From NCBI GenBank assembly GCA_022841705.1, contig JALHQZ010000001.1, positions 1,364,001 to 1,428,000 of the forward strand: a stretch of 64,000 nucleotides of DNA, read 5' to 3'. Source of the DNA: Pirellulales bacterium (GTDB lineage: Bacteria > Planctomycetota > Planctomycetia > Pirellulales > Lacipirellulaceae). Shown here piece by piece: positions 44,845 through 55,780 of this stretch. The notes under the pieces are model-generated. The model saw nothing but the letters and a program-made list of their open reading frames with translations. It did no database searches and was not told the origin of the DNA. Numbering within the stretch: position 1 is the stretch's first letter; every line of letters begins with the position of its first letter. Both the position numbers and the translations under genes were made by a program.

Positions 44845-45912
44845 TCATTGCGTTGCCGCCCGGCGGAGCCGATCGCGGACTGCCAGCCAATCGTCGGTCT
44901 CGGGAGGCCAATCAACGAGGATGCGATCCACTCCGGCGTCGTCTAACTCGTGCAGCGTGGCATAAATCTGCGCCGAGTAGGCTGTCGGATCAAGCGGCAT
45001 TTCAACGACAAGCATGTTGAGCCCAGCGTCCAATCCCGCTACTAAGGGCGTGATCTGGTTTGGACGTCCCACTTGGTCCTGGGTTTCCTGATTCACTGAG
45101 ATTGGAGCGAGCTTCACCCAGCCGACACGCAAACCCGAACCACACAGTTCCGCGGCGCGCGACATTCCTGCTTCGCTGACGCACTCGAGCGGCGCCCGAG
45201 GAGCGTAATGTCGCTCAAGCATGCCGGGGGCCGGAAGCGGGGCGGAGGTCTTGACCATCGTTACCGGACGTTCAAGGGAACCAATCACCGCCTCCACCTG
45301 GGCCGTCGTGATCAGCCCTGGTCTCAGCAGTCGCGGCGGTTCTGTCGTGACGTCGATGATCGTCGATTCGATGCCGCCCGAGGTGGGCCCGCCATCGAGG
45401 ATTAAATCGATTCGTCCTTCGAGGCTCCGTAGCACATGTGCGGCTTGAGTGGGCGACACCTGCGACGAGCGGTTGGCACTCGGGGCCGCAAGCGGCAGGC
45501 CTGAAGTCCGCAGCAGCGCGAGCGCCACAGGATGAGCTGGCACGCGGACCGCAACAGTCGGGCCACCGCCCGTCACCGCGTCGGGCACTTCGGCGCGTTT
45601 CGGCAAGACCAGCGTCAGCGGGCCAGGCCAAAATCGCTCCGCCAACCGGGCTGCATTCGCGGGCCATTCGGTCGCAACACGTTCCACACCGGCAACATCG
45701 GCGACATGGACAATCAGGGGATTGTTGGCCGGACGGCCCTTAGCGGTGAAAATTCGGGCGACGGCCGCAGCGCTAAATGCATTGGCGCCTAGACCATAGA
45801 CCGTCTCCGTCGGGAAAGCGACCAAGCCGTCGACCGCCAGTACGGCCTTTGCCCGTTGAAACGCCGCCTGATTGAGATCATCAGCGCTCACCCGCATGAC
45901 TTCGGTTGGCAT
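44845..45912 (-). CDS. L-threonylcarbamoyladenylate synthase, Sua5/YrdC type
   Basis: 355 aa, the two-domain Sua5 form. The YrdC domain (about 10-200) shows VAFPTETVYGLGA, KGRPANNPL and PSANRSSQVSPTQ; the C-terminal Sua5 domain follows after GMLERHYAPRAPLE. It makes threonylcarbamoyl-AMP from threonine, bicarbonate and ATP, the first step of the t6A modification of ANN-decoding tRNAs. The ATG at 45912 is used; a GTG at 45948 would add 12 residues and neither has a good SD. A single gene, converging on the esterase gene. Confidence 0.94.
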   Translation of the reverse strand: MPTEVMRVSADDLNQAAFQRAKAVLAVDGLVAFPTETVYGLGANAFSAAAVARIFTAKGRPANNPLIVHVADVAGVERVATEWPANAARLAERFWPGPLTLVLPKRAEVPDAVTGGGPTVAVRVPAHPVALALLRTSGLPLAAPSANRSSQVSPTQAAHVLRSLEGRIDLILDGGPTSGGIESTIIDVTTEPPRLLRPGLITTAQVEAVIGSLERPVTMVKTSAPLPAPGMLERHYAPRAPLECVSEAGMSRAAELCGSGLRVGWVKLAPISVNQETQDQVGRPNQITPLVAGLDAGLNMLVVEMPLDPTAYSAQIYATLHELDDAGVDRILVDWPPETDDWLAVRDRLRRAATQ

Positions 45913-46480
45913 AGATTTGTTACTGCTCACGGGGATGACGCTCGACACAAACTGTTGAGTGAGGGCGATTCAATAATCATCGCGCTGAACAGGCTTACTA
46001 AGTCAGGTGACACCCTTTTGCTGGTACTTCTGTCTTACCCTCACAGGGTCAACTCTGCGAGCGGCGCCTTGGATAATGATCACCGAAAATCGACGAGAAT
46101 TGCCGTGATACTCGTTGGCAGACGATGAGCCACGGCTGCACCCGACAAATTGGAGTCTCAGCCACACCGACCCGAATTGCCTGCCGCAAGTCTCACACGC
46201 CCCCCGATGCTCGTCGTTTGAGGCTCGGTGTTTGAGTAGGGAACTGGATCGCTTTACTTTCAAGATGCTCTCTCAAGGTCAGCGGCCGACCGCCCAGAGC
46301 TACGGCATTCCGCCCTCTTTTCGCCCGCTCCCCCGCCTTGACCAACCGCCCCCCGGCTCTTTACCATTGCCGATTCGATTTGCATTAAATTTGGCCGGTT
46401 AGGGGGAGTTTACGTTCCTCACGCCAGCCATTCTGTATCCCTTACTTTCACGGTTGGTATTCGTCAGGACACACATCGGC
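45913..46480. other. 568-bp divergent gap upstream of ppdK
   Basis: Promoters for both Sua5 and ppdK must be here. I see no convincing small gene: a 90-codon frame near 45856-46128 overlaps Sua5 antisense and has no coding character. No two-armed repeat was found in it. Confidence 0.5.
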
Positions 46481-49174
46481 ATGGCCAAGAAGAAACCCGC
46501 TGCTTCGTCGTCTGGTTCTAAGAACAAGATGGTCTACTACTTCGGCAAGACTCGCACGGATGGCAACGCCACCATGCGGGATCTGCTGGGCGGCAAGGGC
46601 GCCAACCTGGCCGACATGACCTCCATCGGCCTGCCGGTCCCTCCTGGGTTCACCATCACCACCGAATGCTGCGACGCCTACTACAAGAGCGGCAAGAAGC
46701 TGCCCGCCGGGCTGATGGACGACGTGCGGAAGCAGGTTGCCATTCTCGAAAAGGAAACCGGCAAGAAGTTCGGTGATAACAAGGCGCCGCTCTTGGTCTC
46801 CGTGCGGTCGGGCGCCAAGGCGTCGATGCCGGGGATGATGAACACCATTCTCAACCTGGGCCTCAACGACGAAGCGGTCACCGGCCTCGCCAACGCCACC
46901 GGGCAAAAGCGCTTCGCATACGATTCGTATCGTCGGCTCATCAATATGTTCGGCGACGTGGTCTGCAACGTCGATCACGAGCACTTCGAAGAAGCGTTCG
47001 ACAAGATCAAGAAGAAGTACAACGCCAAGACCGACAACGACGTGCCGCTGGAAGGCATGGTTGAACTATGCGACGAGTACAAGAAGGTCTTCCAAAAAGG
47101 CTACGGCAAGCCTTTCCCGCAGGATGGCATGACGCAGTTGGAGCTCTCCATCGAAGCGGTGTTCCGAAGCTGGATGCAGCCGCGGGCGGTGAAATATCGC
47201 CAAGTCGAAAACATCACTGGCCTCTTAGGCACCGCGGTGAACGTGCAGAGCATGGTCTTCGGCAACATGGGGGATGACTGCGGCACGGGCGTCGCCTTCA
47301 CCCGCAACCCTTCGACCGGCGAGAACAAGTTCTACGGCGAGTTCTTGGTGAATGCCCAGGGCGAAGACGTAGTGGCGGGAATTCGCACGCCGCTGCCGGT
47401 GGCCGAAATGCCAAAGTGGAACAAGAAAATTCACGCCGAGCTGATGAAGATTAAGGACCAGCTCGAAAAGCACTACAAAGATGTGCAAGACATCGAGTTC
47501 ACCATCGAGACCGGTACGCTCTACATGCTGCAAACTCGCAACGGTAAGCGCACGGGCCCGGCCGCGGTGAAGATCGCCTGCGACATGGTGAAAGAAAAAC
47601 TGATCGACGAAAAGACCGCCGTGATGCGGATCCCGGCCGGGGACTTGACGCAACTGCTCTTGCCGAGCTTTACGCCACAAGCCAAGGTCGACGCCAAGAA
47701 GGAAGGTCGCCTCCTGACCGTGGGTCTACCCGCTTCGCCGGGCGCCGCGGCGGGCAAACTCGCCTTCACCGCCGCCGAAGCGGTGGAACGGCATCTCAAG
47801 GGCGAGCAGGTCATGCTTGTCCGCAAGGAAACCAACCCCGAAGATATCGAGGGGATGCACGTTGCAGCCGGCATTCTCACCAGCACCGGGGGGATGACCA
47901 GCCACGCGGCGGTCGTCGCCCGCGGATGGGGCCGTTGCTGCGTGGCGGGCGCTGGTGATATTCAGATCGACGAAAAAAGCCGCAAGATCAAGGTCGGCGG
48001 CAAAACCTTCGATCACAACGACACCATTTCAATCGACGGTTCGACCGGCGAAGTGATGGCGGGTTCCGTCGCCACACAGGTGCCCAAGCTCTCGGGCGAC
48101 TTCGCCACCGTGATGGGCTGGGCCGATAAGTACCGTACCTTGGCTGTTCGCACGAACGCCGACACGCCGGAAGACAGCAAGCGCGCTCGCGATTTCGGCG
48201 CCCAAGGCATTGGTCTCTGCCGGACGGAGCACATGTTCTTCGAAGGGGAGCGGATCGTCGCGATGCGAGAGATGATTCTCGCCACTGACAAGCCGGCCCG
48301 CGAAGCGGCGCTCAAGAAACTGCTGCCGTTCCAACGCAAAGACTTTGAAGGCATCTTCAAAGCCATGGATGGCCTACCGGTCACCGTGCGGCTGTTGGAC
48401 CCGCCGCTGCACGAGTTCGTGCCGCACGACGACAAGAGCCAAAAGGAACTTGCCACCGCCACCGGCATCCCGGTCAAGGAGATCGCGGCGCGCGTCTCGC
48501 AACTGCACGAAGCGAACCCGATGCTCGGCCACCGCGGTTGCCGCCTGAGTGTCACCTATCCGGAGATCTTGGTGATGCAGGTCACCGCGATCACCGAAGC
48601 AGCGATCAACTGCTGGGGCAAGAAGATCGACGCCAAGCCGGAGATCATGATCCCGCTCGTTGGCACGGTGAAAGAACTCGAAGTCCTCCGCGCCCTGACC
48701 GAAGAGACCATTAAGAGCGTGGCCGAAAAGAAGAAGTACGCCGGCGAACTGAAGATTTCCATCGGCACGATGATTGAAATCCCGCGGGCTGCTTTGACCG
48801 CCGACGAGATCGCCGAGGAGGCCGACTTCTTCAGCTTCGGCACGAACGACCTCACCCAGATGACCTTTGGCTACAGCCGGGACGACGTAAACACGTTCCT
48901 CCCCGACTACCTGGCCCAAGAGATTTTGGAGCGCGACCCGTTCCAATCGCTTGACCAAACGGGCGTGGGGCAACTGGTGGACATGGCTTGCCAGAAGGGC
49001 CGGTCGGTCAACAAGAAGATCAAACTGGGCATCTGCGGAGAGCATGGCGGGGATCCGTCGAGCATCGACTTCTGCCATCGAGTGGGGCTCGATTACGTCT
49101 CTTGCAGCCCCTTCCGCGTGCCGATCGCCCGCCTGGCCGCCGCCCAAGCGGCCTTGCGGAACGGCAAAAAGTAG
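46481..49174 (+). CDS. ppdK: pyruvate, phosphate dikinase
   Basis: 897 aa from the ATG at 46481 (AGGAC upstream). Order: ATP-grasp nucleotide-binding domain beginning VYYFGKTRTDGNATMRDLLG with GGKGANLADM, the phosphohistidine domain with TSHAAVVARGWGRCCV (catalytic H475), and the PEP/pyruvate TIM-barrel with GICGEHGGDPSS (C852). It reversibly converts pyruvate, ATP and Pi to PEP, AMP and PPi. A Lys/Ser-rich N-terminal leader of about 25 residues precedes the conserved start. With PEP carboxylase it can supply oxaloacetate from pyruvate. No PPDK regulatory protein gene is visible. Confidence 0.97.
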   Translation: MAKKKPAASSSGSKNKMVYYFGKTRTDGNATMRDLLGGKGANLADMTSIGLPVPPGFTITTECCDAYYKSGKKLPAGLMDDVRKQVAILEKETGKKFGDNKAPLLVSVRSGAKASMPGMMNTILNLGLNDEAVTGLANATGQKRFAYDSYRRLINMFGDVVCNVDHEHFEEAFDKIKKKYNAKTDNDVPLEGMVELCDEYKKVFQKGYGKPFPQDGMTQLELSIEAVFRSWMQPRAVKYRQVENITGLLGTAVNVQSMVFGNMGDDCGTGVAFTRNPSTGENKFYGEFLVNAQGEDVVAGIRTPLPVAEMPKWNKKIHAELMKIKDQLEKHYKDVQDIEFTIETGTLYMLQTRNGKRTGPAAVKIACDMVKEKLIDEKTAVMRIPAGDLTQLLLPSFTPQAKVDAKKEGRLLTVGLPASPGAAAGKLAFTAAEAVERHLKGEQVMLVRKETNPEDIEGMHVAAGILTSTGGMTSHAAVVARGWGRCCVAGAGDIQIDEKSRKIKVGGKTFDHNDTISIDGSTGEVMAGSVATQVPKLSGDFATVMGWADKYRTLAVRTNADTPEDSKRARDFGAQGIGLCRTEHMFFEGERIVAMREMILATDKPAREAALKKLLPFQRKDFEGIFKAMDGLPVTVRLLDPPLHEFVPHDDKSQKELATATGIPVKEIAARVSQLHEANPMLGHRGCRLSVTYPEILVMQVTAITEAAINCWGKKIDAKPEIMIPLVGTVKELEVLRALTEETIKSVAEKKKYAGELKISIGTMIEIPRAALTADEIAEEADFFSFGTNDLTQMTFGYSRDDVNTFLPDYLAQEILERDPFQSLDQTGVGQLVDMACQKGRSVNKKIKLGICGEHGGDPSSIDFCHRVGLDYVSCSPFRVPIARLAAAQAALRNGKK

Positions 49175-49234
49175 CCCGAAATCGTACTTGGCACGCGGTT
49201 CCATGTTGTCCCGTGGGCCGGGAGTTGTCACAAT

Positions 49235-49273
49235 CAAGCAGCCGTGGTCGAGAGAATCGGCCGCGGCTGCTTG
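49235..49273 (+). terminator. hairpin after ppdK
   Basis: CAAGCAGCCG and CGGCTGCTTG form a perfect 10-bp stem 61 bp after the ppdK stop, with a 19-nt loop that can pair further. There is no strong T-run, so it is a probable terminator only. Confidence 0.55.
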
Positions 49274-49290
49274 TGTTGGCACCGACCACG

Positions 49291-49314
49291 TGGGAGGGTG
49301 ACGCTCTCCGGTCG
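49291..49314. repeat. single unit of the GGGAGGGtGACGCTCTCCGG repeat
   Basis: The word resembles the left arm at 33280-33308 and the arms at 56875-56949, but no inverse partner was found nearby, so it is a solitary or decayed copy in the ppdK-tlpA spacer. Confidence 0.6.
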
Positions 49315-49386
49315 TCCGAACCGCCACGCCAGCAGTGCGTACAGCTAGTACGCGACTAACCCATCAACCACTACGGAGTTCTTTCC

Positions 49387-50772
<1,386 letters not shown>

Positions 50773-50900
50773 CGTAGGCCAGTTTCTCCGAAACTGGCGG
50801 TCTACGTGGACCGGTCTCTCCGTGACCGAGTTTATTCGCTACCCATTCGGCGCCTTCGCTGTGCGAGGGCCGCCGGTCTCGGTGAGACCGGCCTACGTGG
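50773..50900. repeat. three-unit dyad repeat filling the tlpA-lpxA spacer
   Basis: Unit A (50773-50806) is a hairpin CCAGTTTC-tcc-GAAACTGG with CGTAG/CTACG ends; unit B (about 50807-50831) contains GACCGGTCTCTCCGTGACC; unit C (about 50868-50900) has CCGGTCTC-ggt-GAGACCGG and pairs inversely with B. It begins right after one stop codon and ends 1 bp before the other gene's stop. Confidence 0.88.
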
Positions 50901-50901
50901 T

Positions 50902-51765
50902 TTACCCCGCGCGGCGTGCTTTGCGTTCGGACTCGACGCCGACTTCCAACTCTTCGTCGATCAGCGGGCGGATCGTCGCGCCTGGTGGAGTCCGACGTTC
51001 GCGGACGAAGCCACGGGTGCCGCCGCGATAGAATTCCTCCCACTCGGTCACGGGACCCGTCGGGAAATTCTCGGAGAGCATGGTGAGGCGCTCGGTAAAC
51101 GACAACCCGCTGCGGTAGATCAGCCGGTACGCTTCCTTGAGTTCGTTGATCTGAGCGAGATTGAGCCCCGCGCGGCGGAGGCCGATGCGGTTGAGGCCGA
51201 CGACCAGCGCGGTATCGCCGTCGATCATCACGAACGGCGGGACATCTTGAGTGACGCGGGCCATGCCACCGATCATCGCCAGCCGACCGATGCGGCAGTG
51301 CTGATGCACCGCGGCGCCGCCGCCAATGTTCGCCCGCTCGCCGACGGTTACGTGTCCGCCCAGCATCACGTTATTGGTGAGCACCACGTTATTGGCCACG
51401 TGGCAATCGTGCGCCATGTGGGCGCCCACCATCAGCAGGCAGTCGTTGCCCAGCGACGTAACGCCCTCTTTCGCCATCGGGCGATGGATCGTCACATTCT
51501 CGCGAATGGTGTTGCGGTCGCCGATGACCACCAGGCCTGGATTCTCTTGACGCTTCAGATGCTGGGGCAACCCGCCAATGACGGCGCCCTCTTCCACCAT
51601 GTTCGCCGCGCCCATCCGCACGCCGTTCTTGATGCTCACCCGGGCGGCAAGCTGCGTGCCGGCGCCGATGACGACATCGTCTTCCACCACGCAGAAGGGG
51701 CCCACAGAAACGCCGGCGCCGAGAGTGGCGCGCGGGCTGACCAGCGCCAAGGGATGAATGGCCAC
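50902..51765 (-). CDS. lpxA: acyl-ACP--UDP-N-acetylglucosamine O-acyltransferase
   Basis: 287 aa from a GTG at 51765, chosen because AAGGA lies 6 nt upstream and AIHPLALVSPRATLGAG matches the LpxA start; a GTG at 51810 would add 15 basic residues. A left-handed beta-helix of hexapeptide repeats runs to about residue 190, with MVGAHMAHDCHVANN carrying the catalytic histidine, followed by the helical C-domain. It catalyses the first step of lipid A synthesis. A 30-residue charged tail beyond the usual 262 aa is unusual. No other lpx gene is in the window, so the pathway is dispersed. Confidence 0.93.
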   Translation of the reverse strand: MAIHPLALVSPRATLGAGVSVGPFCVVEDDVVIGAGTQLAARVSIKNGVRMGAANMVEEGAVIGGLPQHLKRQENPGLVVIGDRNTIRENVTIHRPMAKEGVTSLGNDCLLMVGAHMAHDCHVANNVVLTNNVMLGGHVTVGERANIGGGAAVHQHCRIGRLAMIGGMARVTQDVPPFVMIDGDTALVVGLNRIGLRRAGLNLAQINELKEAYRLIYRSGLSFTERLTMLSENFPTGPVTEWEEFYRGGTRGFVRERRTPPGATIRPLIDEELEVGVESERKARRAG

Positions 51766-52089
51766 AAGACGTCCTTGTCGGTTGGAGCGATTTCGGCCGA
51801 CAGCCGGCACGCTAGCGGAAGCGGTGACCGGCGGCTGTTGTCGGTGCGGAGCGAAAGCTCGCCAAGAAAAGTATCGGCGGAGAGGTTCCGGGGACTTAGC
51901 GGATTCTAGCGAAACGTGGGGCTTCGCCAGCGGCGCCGAAAATCGTTAGAATAATGGCTACTTCGCTGTCGCTAGCACACACCTATAGGGTGGGTTATCC
52001 GCGTTAGCGGTAACCCATCACGGCCCAAAGCTCGTTTTCACCCCTGATGGGTTGCCGCTCATGCGGTCAACCCATCCTACCAAATTGCC
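51766..52089. other. 324-bp divergent gap (lpxA / TPR gene)
   Basis: This contains the lpxA Shine-Dalgarno (AAGGA on the minus strand, 51776-51772) and, at 51986-52080, a two-armed repeat. The remaining sequence shows no supported feature. Confidence 0.55.
51986..52080. repeat. two-armed dyad repeat (GGTGGGTTA/TAACCCATC type)
   Basis: Arms 51986-52020 and 52045-52080 are inverse copies. Each has its own GGGTTA/TAACCC or GGGTTG/CAACCC hairpin. It ends 9 bp before the TPR start codon and would form the 5' untranslated leader of that mRNA. No SD is visible after it. Confidence 0.88.
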
Positions 52090-52434
52090 ATGAGCGATAT
52101 CCACAAGCTGTACGATGCAGCGGACCAACTGAAAGCCAAAGGCGATAACGCCGGCGCTTTAGAGAAACTCCAGGCCGCCCTCGCGATCGACCCGAATTAT
52201 GCCCTGGGCTACGCTGCCAGCGCTGTGGTCTTGCAGCGGCTAGGCCGCCAAGAAGAAGCCATCGCCGCCGCCAACAGAGTGTGCGAACTCGAGCCGAACG
52301 ACCCCTTCAGCTACACCGCTCTAAGCGTGACCTGCCAGCGCGCCTACGCTGCAACGGGTGAGATGCGCTACATCCCGATGGCGGAGGATGCGATGGCGCA
52401 CAGCCGGAACTTGCAGATGGGGATGGGACGGTGA
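52090..52434 (+). CDS. tetratricopeptide repeat protein
   Basis: 114 aa, about two and a half TPR units (KLYDAADQLKAKGDNAGALE, then LGYAASAVVLQRLGRQEEAI and a third starting at NDPFSYTALSVTCQRAY). It has no signal peptide or TM segment, so it is a cytosolic helical scaffold for protein-protein contacts. It lies between lpxA (divergent) and the DUF1559 gene (convergent, 19 bp). The leader is a dyad repeat, and no SD is seen. Its partner is unknown. Confidence 0.85.
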   Translation: MSDIHKLYDAADQLKAKGDNAGALEKLQAALAIDPNYALGYAASAVVLQRLGRQEEAIAAANRVCELEPNDPFSYTALSVTCQRAYAATGEMRYIPMAEDAMAHSRNLQMGMGR

Positions 52435-52453
52435 TGCTACTGACTTCTCCCGC

Positions 52454-53542
52454 TCAATTCTGATCTTGCGCTTCGCGCGTCGATAACGCCCGCCACACCG
52501 AAAGCTCCACCGTGTCGCTCTTAAAATGCGTGCTGCCGTCGGCCAGCAAGATGTTCACGCCGCCGGGGTGAGCGCTGCGGGCAGCCCGCCAGCCGTATGC
52601 GGCGAAGAGGCGCTTGGGCGGGAGCGTGGGGTCGACCGTGACCGAAGTGATGCAGTCGAAGTTCGGGGCGTTGGGGTTGTAATAGTGGTTGTAAGTCGCG
52701 GAGCGGTACTCGCCGCTACACCACGCAAAGCCGCGCGGGTCATTACCGTTGCCGAGCGACGAATTATAGCTCTGGCCGCCATTGCACCGGGCGTCGGTGA
52801 GTTCCGCGGCGGCGGTAAAGCCGAGCGTGAACTTGTAGCTCCGCTCGGGCGTGGCGCCAATGAAGCTGCTGCTCGCATCGCGCGGGGTGTCCTCACCAAG
52901 CAGGCTTTCACTCATCGCGACGGTATGTGAACTGCCATCGATGAGATTCGCGAACGTCGTTTCCGAATTCACGTAGAAGACGCCATCCGTGTCAAACGGC
53001 GTGCCGCCGCCCGCGCCAGAACCAGCGCTCGCCACGTAGTTCGTTGGGCCCCAAGTCGACTTGGCGGGTCGACCGAGATCGCTGGCGCAGAGAAACTCGG
53101 GCAGCACCAGCGCAACGCCCGCTTGATTGCGTTCGGCAATGGGGTAGCCCGCTCCCGGCATGTAGAGCGGCAACGAGAGGTCAAGCGCATCGCGCGCCGT
53201 TTGGTTCTCGATATACGGGAGCACATGCGCGAGTGCCGACCAGCGGTAGAACGTTTGGGGGTGATTGGGCTGGCTGTCGTAAGTTTTGGCGACCGAACCG
53301 GGCGGAAAATGCCGCTGGGCCGAAACGTAATTGTGCAGCGCTAGCCCCAACTGCTTGAGACTGCTCACGCACTGCGTGCGGCGGGCCGCCTCGCGGGAGC
53401 TTTGCACCGCCGGCAACAACAGCGCAACCAGAATCCCGATGATGGCGATCACCACCAACAGTTCGACAAGCGTGAATGCGACGCGGCGGGGCCTCAAGCG
53501 GAAGCCATCGATGCGGTGCTTAGAACGGAGTTTGGAGATCAT
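52454..53542 (-). CDS. DUF1559 protein with type II prepilin-like N-terminus
   Basis: 362 aa. After a 20-residue basic leader, [20 protein letters not shown] is a prepilin-type cleavage/methylation helix (N-terminal methylation motif) and [17 protein letters not shown] follows it; the rest is a DUF1559 domain ending near [19 protein letters not shown]. This is a hallmark of Planctomycetes, which carry many paralogs; the proteins are thought to be pseudopilin-like surface components. The position before the methylated Phe is Ala, where Gly is usual, so processing may be weak. It lies 19 bp after a PEP-CTERM gene and is probably read with it. Confidence 0.93.
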   Translation of the reverse strand: MISKLRSKHRIDGFRLRPRRVAFTLVELLVVIAIIGILVALLLPAVQSSREAARRTQCVSSLKQLGLALHNYVSAQRHFPPGSVAKTYDSQPNHPQTFYRWSALAHVLPYIENQTARDALDLSLPLYMPGAGYPIAERNQAGVALVLPEFLCASDLGRPAKSTWGPTNYVASAGSGAGGGTPFDTDGVFYVNSETTFANLIDGSSHTVAMSESLLGEDTPRDASSSFIGATPERSYKFTLGFTAAAELTDARCNGGQSYNSSLGNGNDPRGFAWCSGEYRSATYNHYYNPNAPNFDCITSVTVDPTLPPKRLFAAYGWRAARSAHPGGVNILLADGSTHFKSDTVELSVWRALSTREAQDQN

Positions 53543-53561
53543 CGCCGGGCGTATTTCGCTG

Positions 53562-54791
53562 CTAACGGTCGGTGCGGAGCGCTCGAGCCGTGCTGATTCC
53601 GATGAGCACTAGCAGCCAGTTTGTCGGTTCAGGGATGGCCCGAGCAACGCTGACTGCGGCACTCGCCGCGCCCGACTGACCGAAGTTCGCCCGCCAATCG
53701 GCGTAATCGGACGCATCCACGGCGCCGGGCGTATCGTCGTTGGGCAAGTTGGCGGTGGGCGCTGCATCGCGCCAGACCACATAGTCGGCGGCATCGACGA
53801 CGCCGTTATCGTTGAAATCGCCCAGGAGCGGGGGCCGAACAATCGCCAGCGCCGTCGCCTCGGTAAATCCGCTCGCGCTCGCGGTGGCGAACGTTCCCAG
53901 CAGCGTGCCATCGTACGCGTAGCGGGAGATGTTGCCGCTGCCGCCGGCAAAACCCAGGATGCCCGCCAGAAATCCATTGCCGTCGGGCGCCGGCGCTAAA
54001 TCTTGTGGAAACGCGACTCCGGAGATTCCCCAAGTCGCATCAAGCTCTCCGTCGGCCAGACTGAAACGACGGATGTTGAACGAAAAGAGTCCCGCGACAT
54101 ACAAATAGCCCTCCCGAATCATCAGGCCCGTGGCGCCGTTGATGTCCGCCCGAGGTTCGATGAGATAATCGGTCAATGCCGTCACGGCCGCATTTGAGAT
54201 CGCCACGCCGCCGCCGGCGCCGCTGGCGTCTTGAAACGCCCCGGCCAGCAGCTTGCCGGTGGGTGTGAAAGCGAGAGCGGAGGTGGGCGTCTCCACCTGC
54301 GGGTCCGAAGTTGGAAGCAGCAGCTTGGGCCCCGCGCTGGCGCCGTTCCGTGCGAACCGCGATACCCCGCCGGACAGATTGGCGACGTAGATGAGGCTGC
54401 CATCGGGACTGAATGCGATGTCATTAGGAAATGCGAGGCCGTCGTTTGCATCGGCAAAGATTGCGGGGCTCGTTGCCACGCCGGTCGCCCGGTTGTAGGC
54501 GTACTTGAGCACCTGGTTGCTCTGCGAACTCGACACGTACAGCTCGGTAAAGTCCGGCGAGAGCGCAATCCCGGTGGGCTGATTCAAGTCGGCCGAGTGA
54601 TCCACCACCGTGCCGAGCAGTTCGCCCGCAGCATTGTAGCGGTAGACGCTATTTGAGAGCCGATCGGCCACCAACAGCTCCATCGCGGGCAACGACTGCG
54701 CGGCCATGCCGAGCACCACCAGCCCGACCCATGAACAGGCGCCACTGCGGAGCGAAATTAGTGCAAATTGAAGAAGTTCTGCGGGTAACAC
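53562..54791 (-). CDS. PEP-CTERM beta-propeller protein with dockerin-like segment
   Basis: 409 aa from a GTG at 54791; the exact start is uncertain because no SD is visible. A signal segment ([15 protein letters not shown]) precedes an NHL/SMP-30-like beta-propeller (about 38-320), with repeats such as [15 protein letters not shown] and [16 protein letters not shown] dockerin-like pair of calcium loops ([17 protein letters not shown] and [13 protein letters not shown]) follows, and a C-terminal [15 protein letters not shown] anchor. It is expected at the cell surface. The function is unknown. Confidence 0.85.
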   Translation of the reverse strand: MLPAELLQFALISLRSGACSWVGLVVLGMAAQSLPAMELLVADRLSNSVYRYNAAGELLGTVVDHSADLNQPTGIALSPDFTELYVSSSQSNQVLKYAYNRATGVATSPAIFADANDGLAFPNDIAFSPDGSLIYVANLSGGVSRFARNGASAGPKLLLPTSDPQVETPTSALAFTPTGKLLAGAFQDASGAGGGVAISNAAVTALTDYLIEPRADINGATGLMIREGYLYVAGLFSFNIRRFSLADGELDATWGISGVAFPQDLAPAPDGNGFLAGILGFAGGSGNISRYAYDGTLLGTFATASASGFTEATALAIVRPPLLGDFNDNGVVDAADYVVWRDAAPTANLPNDDTPGAVDASDYADWRANFGQSGAASAAVSVARAIPEPTNWLLVLIGISTARALRTDR

Positions 54792-54886
54792 GCGACGGGT
54801 GCCAACGCACTCTCCTGCCCGGTGAATCGAGTAGCGTATTTTATCCGGCGGAAGCGGAGCGGACCATCGCCAACCTGCAGGAGCGT

Positions 54887-55588
54887 TTAGCCGCGCCGCA
54901 GCCCCAAGAGTCCTCCGACGACACCCAACAGCGCGAGCGCCACGGCGCTCGGCTCTGGAACAGCCCCCCCGGCGACGACGTTGTCGTACAACATGCCGTC
55001 GCCGTCGACACTTTCAAGGATTTCGACTTGGTTAAAGGGCGCCGTGTCCGTCACGCCCAAGAAAAAAACATTGTTGTTTCCCCAGTTCGGCCCCACTTGC
55101 ACCGGCACATCCGCAACGGCATTGGTCACAGTGTTGCGGAGGCGGAATGTGGTGGGGTTGTTGTTAGCGGCATCACCCCCTTGGATCACATACAGTCCGA
55201 ACGACGTGATCAGCGTGTTGAAATTGAACGCGGTGCTGACCAGCGGCGGGCCAAACGCGTCTGCTTCCAACAAGGCTTGCGAGCCGATCTGAAATGTTGG
55301 CGCATTCTGGGCAAACACACCCTGCGTGCTGGCCGTGATGCCCGTGGCGCCAAACGCCAATGTCGGGGCAAAGCCGACCGCAGAATCGATGTTATCGACG
55401 CCAAACGAGCTGAGCGTCGCGGTGAACTGGTTGAACGCCGCCTGCGAATTCGGAAACGAAGTCATCAGCGCCGTGTTGTCATCGCGGCCGAAGAAAACGG
55501 TGGGCGCCGCGCTCGCGAGGGGCGCGAAACTGCAGCAGGAACACAGGGCGACGGCCAGTTGAGCAACGCGCGCAACACGAAACTTCAT
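54887..55588 (-). CDS. PEP-CTERM surface protein, small
   Basis: 233 aa from the ATG at 55588 (TGAGG about 11 nt upstream); a TTG at 55603 adds five residues. A signal peptide (about 1-28) is followed by a beta-rich domain with no recognised catalytic motif, including FGVDNIDSAVGFAPTL and ITSFGLYVIQGGD, patterns found in several PEP-CTERM proteins of unknown role, and the anchor VPEPSAVALALLGVVGGLLG with a short RRG end. It is one of four PEP-CTERM proteins in this window. Separated by 95 bp from the next gene. Confidence 0.83.
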   Translation of the reverse strand: MKFRVARVAQLAVALCSCCSFAPLASAAPTVFFGRDDNTALMTSFPNSQAAFNQFTATLSSFGVDNIDSAVGFAPTLAFGATGITASTQGVFAQNAPTFQIGSQALLEADAFGPPLVSTAFNFNTLITSFGLYVIQGGDAANNNPTTFRLRNTVTNAVADVPVQVGPNWGNNNVFFLGVTDTAPFNQVEILESVDGDGMLYDNVVAGGAVPEPSAVALALLGVVGGLLGLRRG

Positions 55589-55780
55589 GAGACTTAACCT
55601 CAAGGTGCAACATCACAGGGGAATCGCCCGAAACCAGATTTCGGGAAGTCGGTGAGTTCCCAGTTTACCCGACCGGCCATCGCGAGGGTACCACCGAAGA
55701 GATTTCCCGCACGCGGAACTGTGGGCTCCCCCCACCGGTTGCGCGGCCACTTTGGCCGAAAATTTCCGCTTCTGCGTGCT

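Noticed and set aside
49180..49386. tRNA or small RNA gene in the ppdK-tlpA spacer
   Set aside because: The hairpin there has no cloverleaf or T-loop motif and is better read as a terminator plus a repeat unit.
50806..51909. 367-codon plus-strand frame over lpxA
   Set aside because: Antisense to LpxA, whose hexapeptide repeats are unmistakable.
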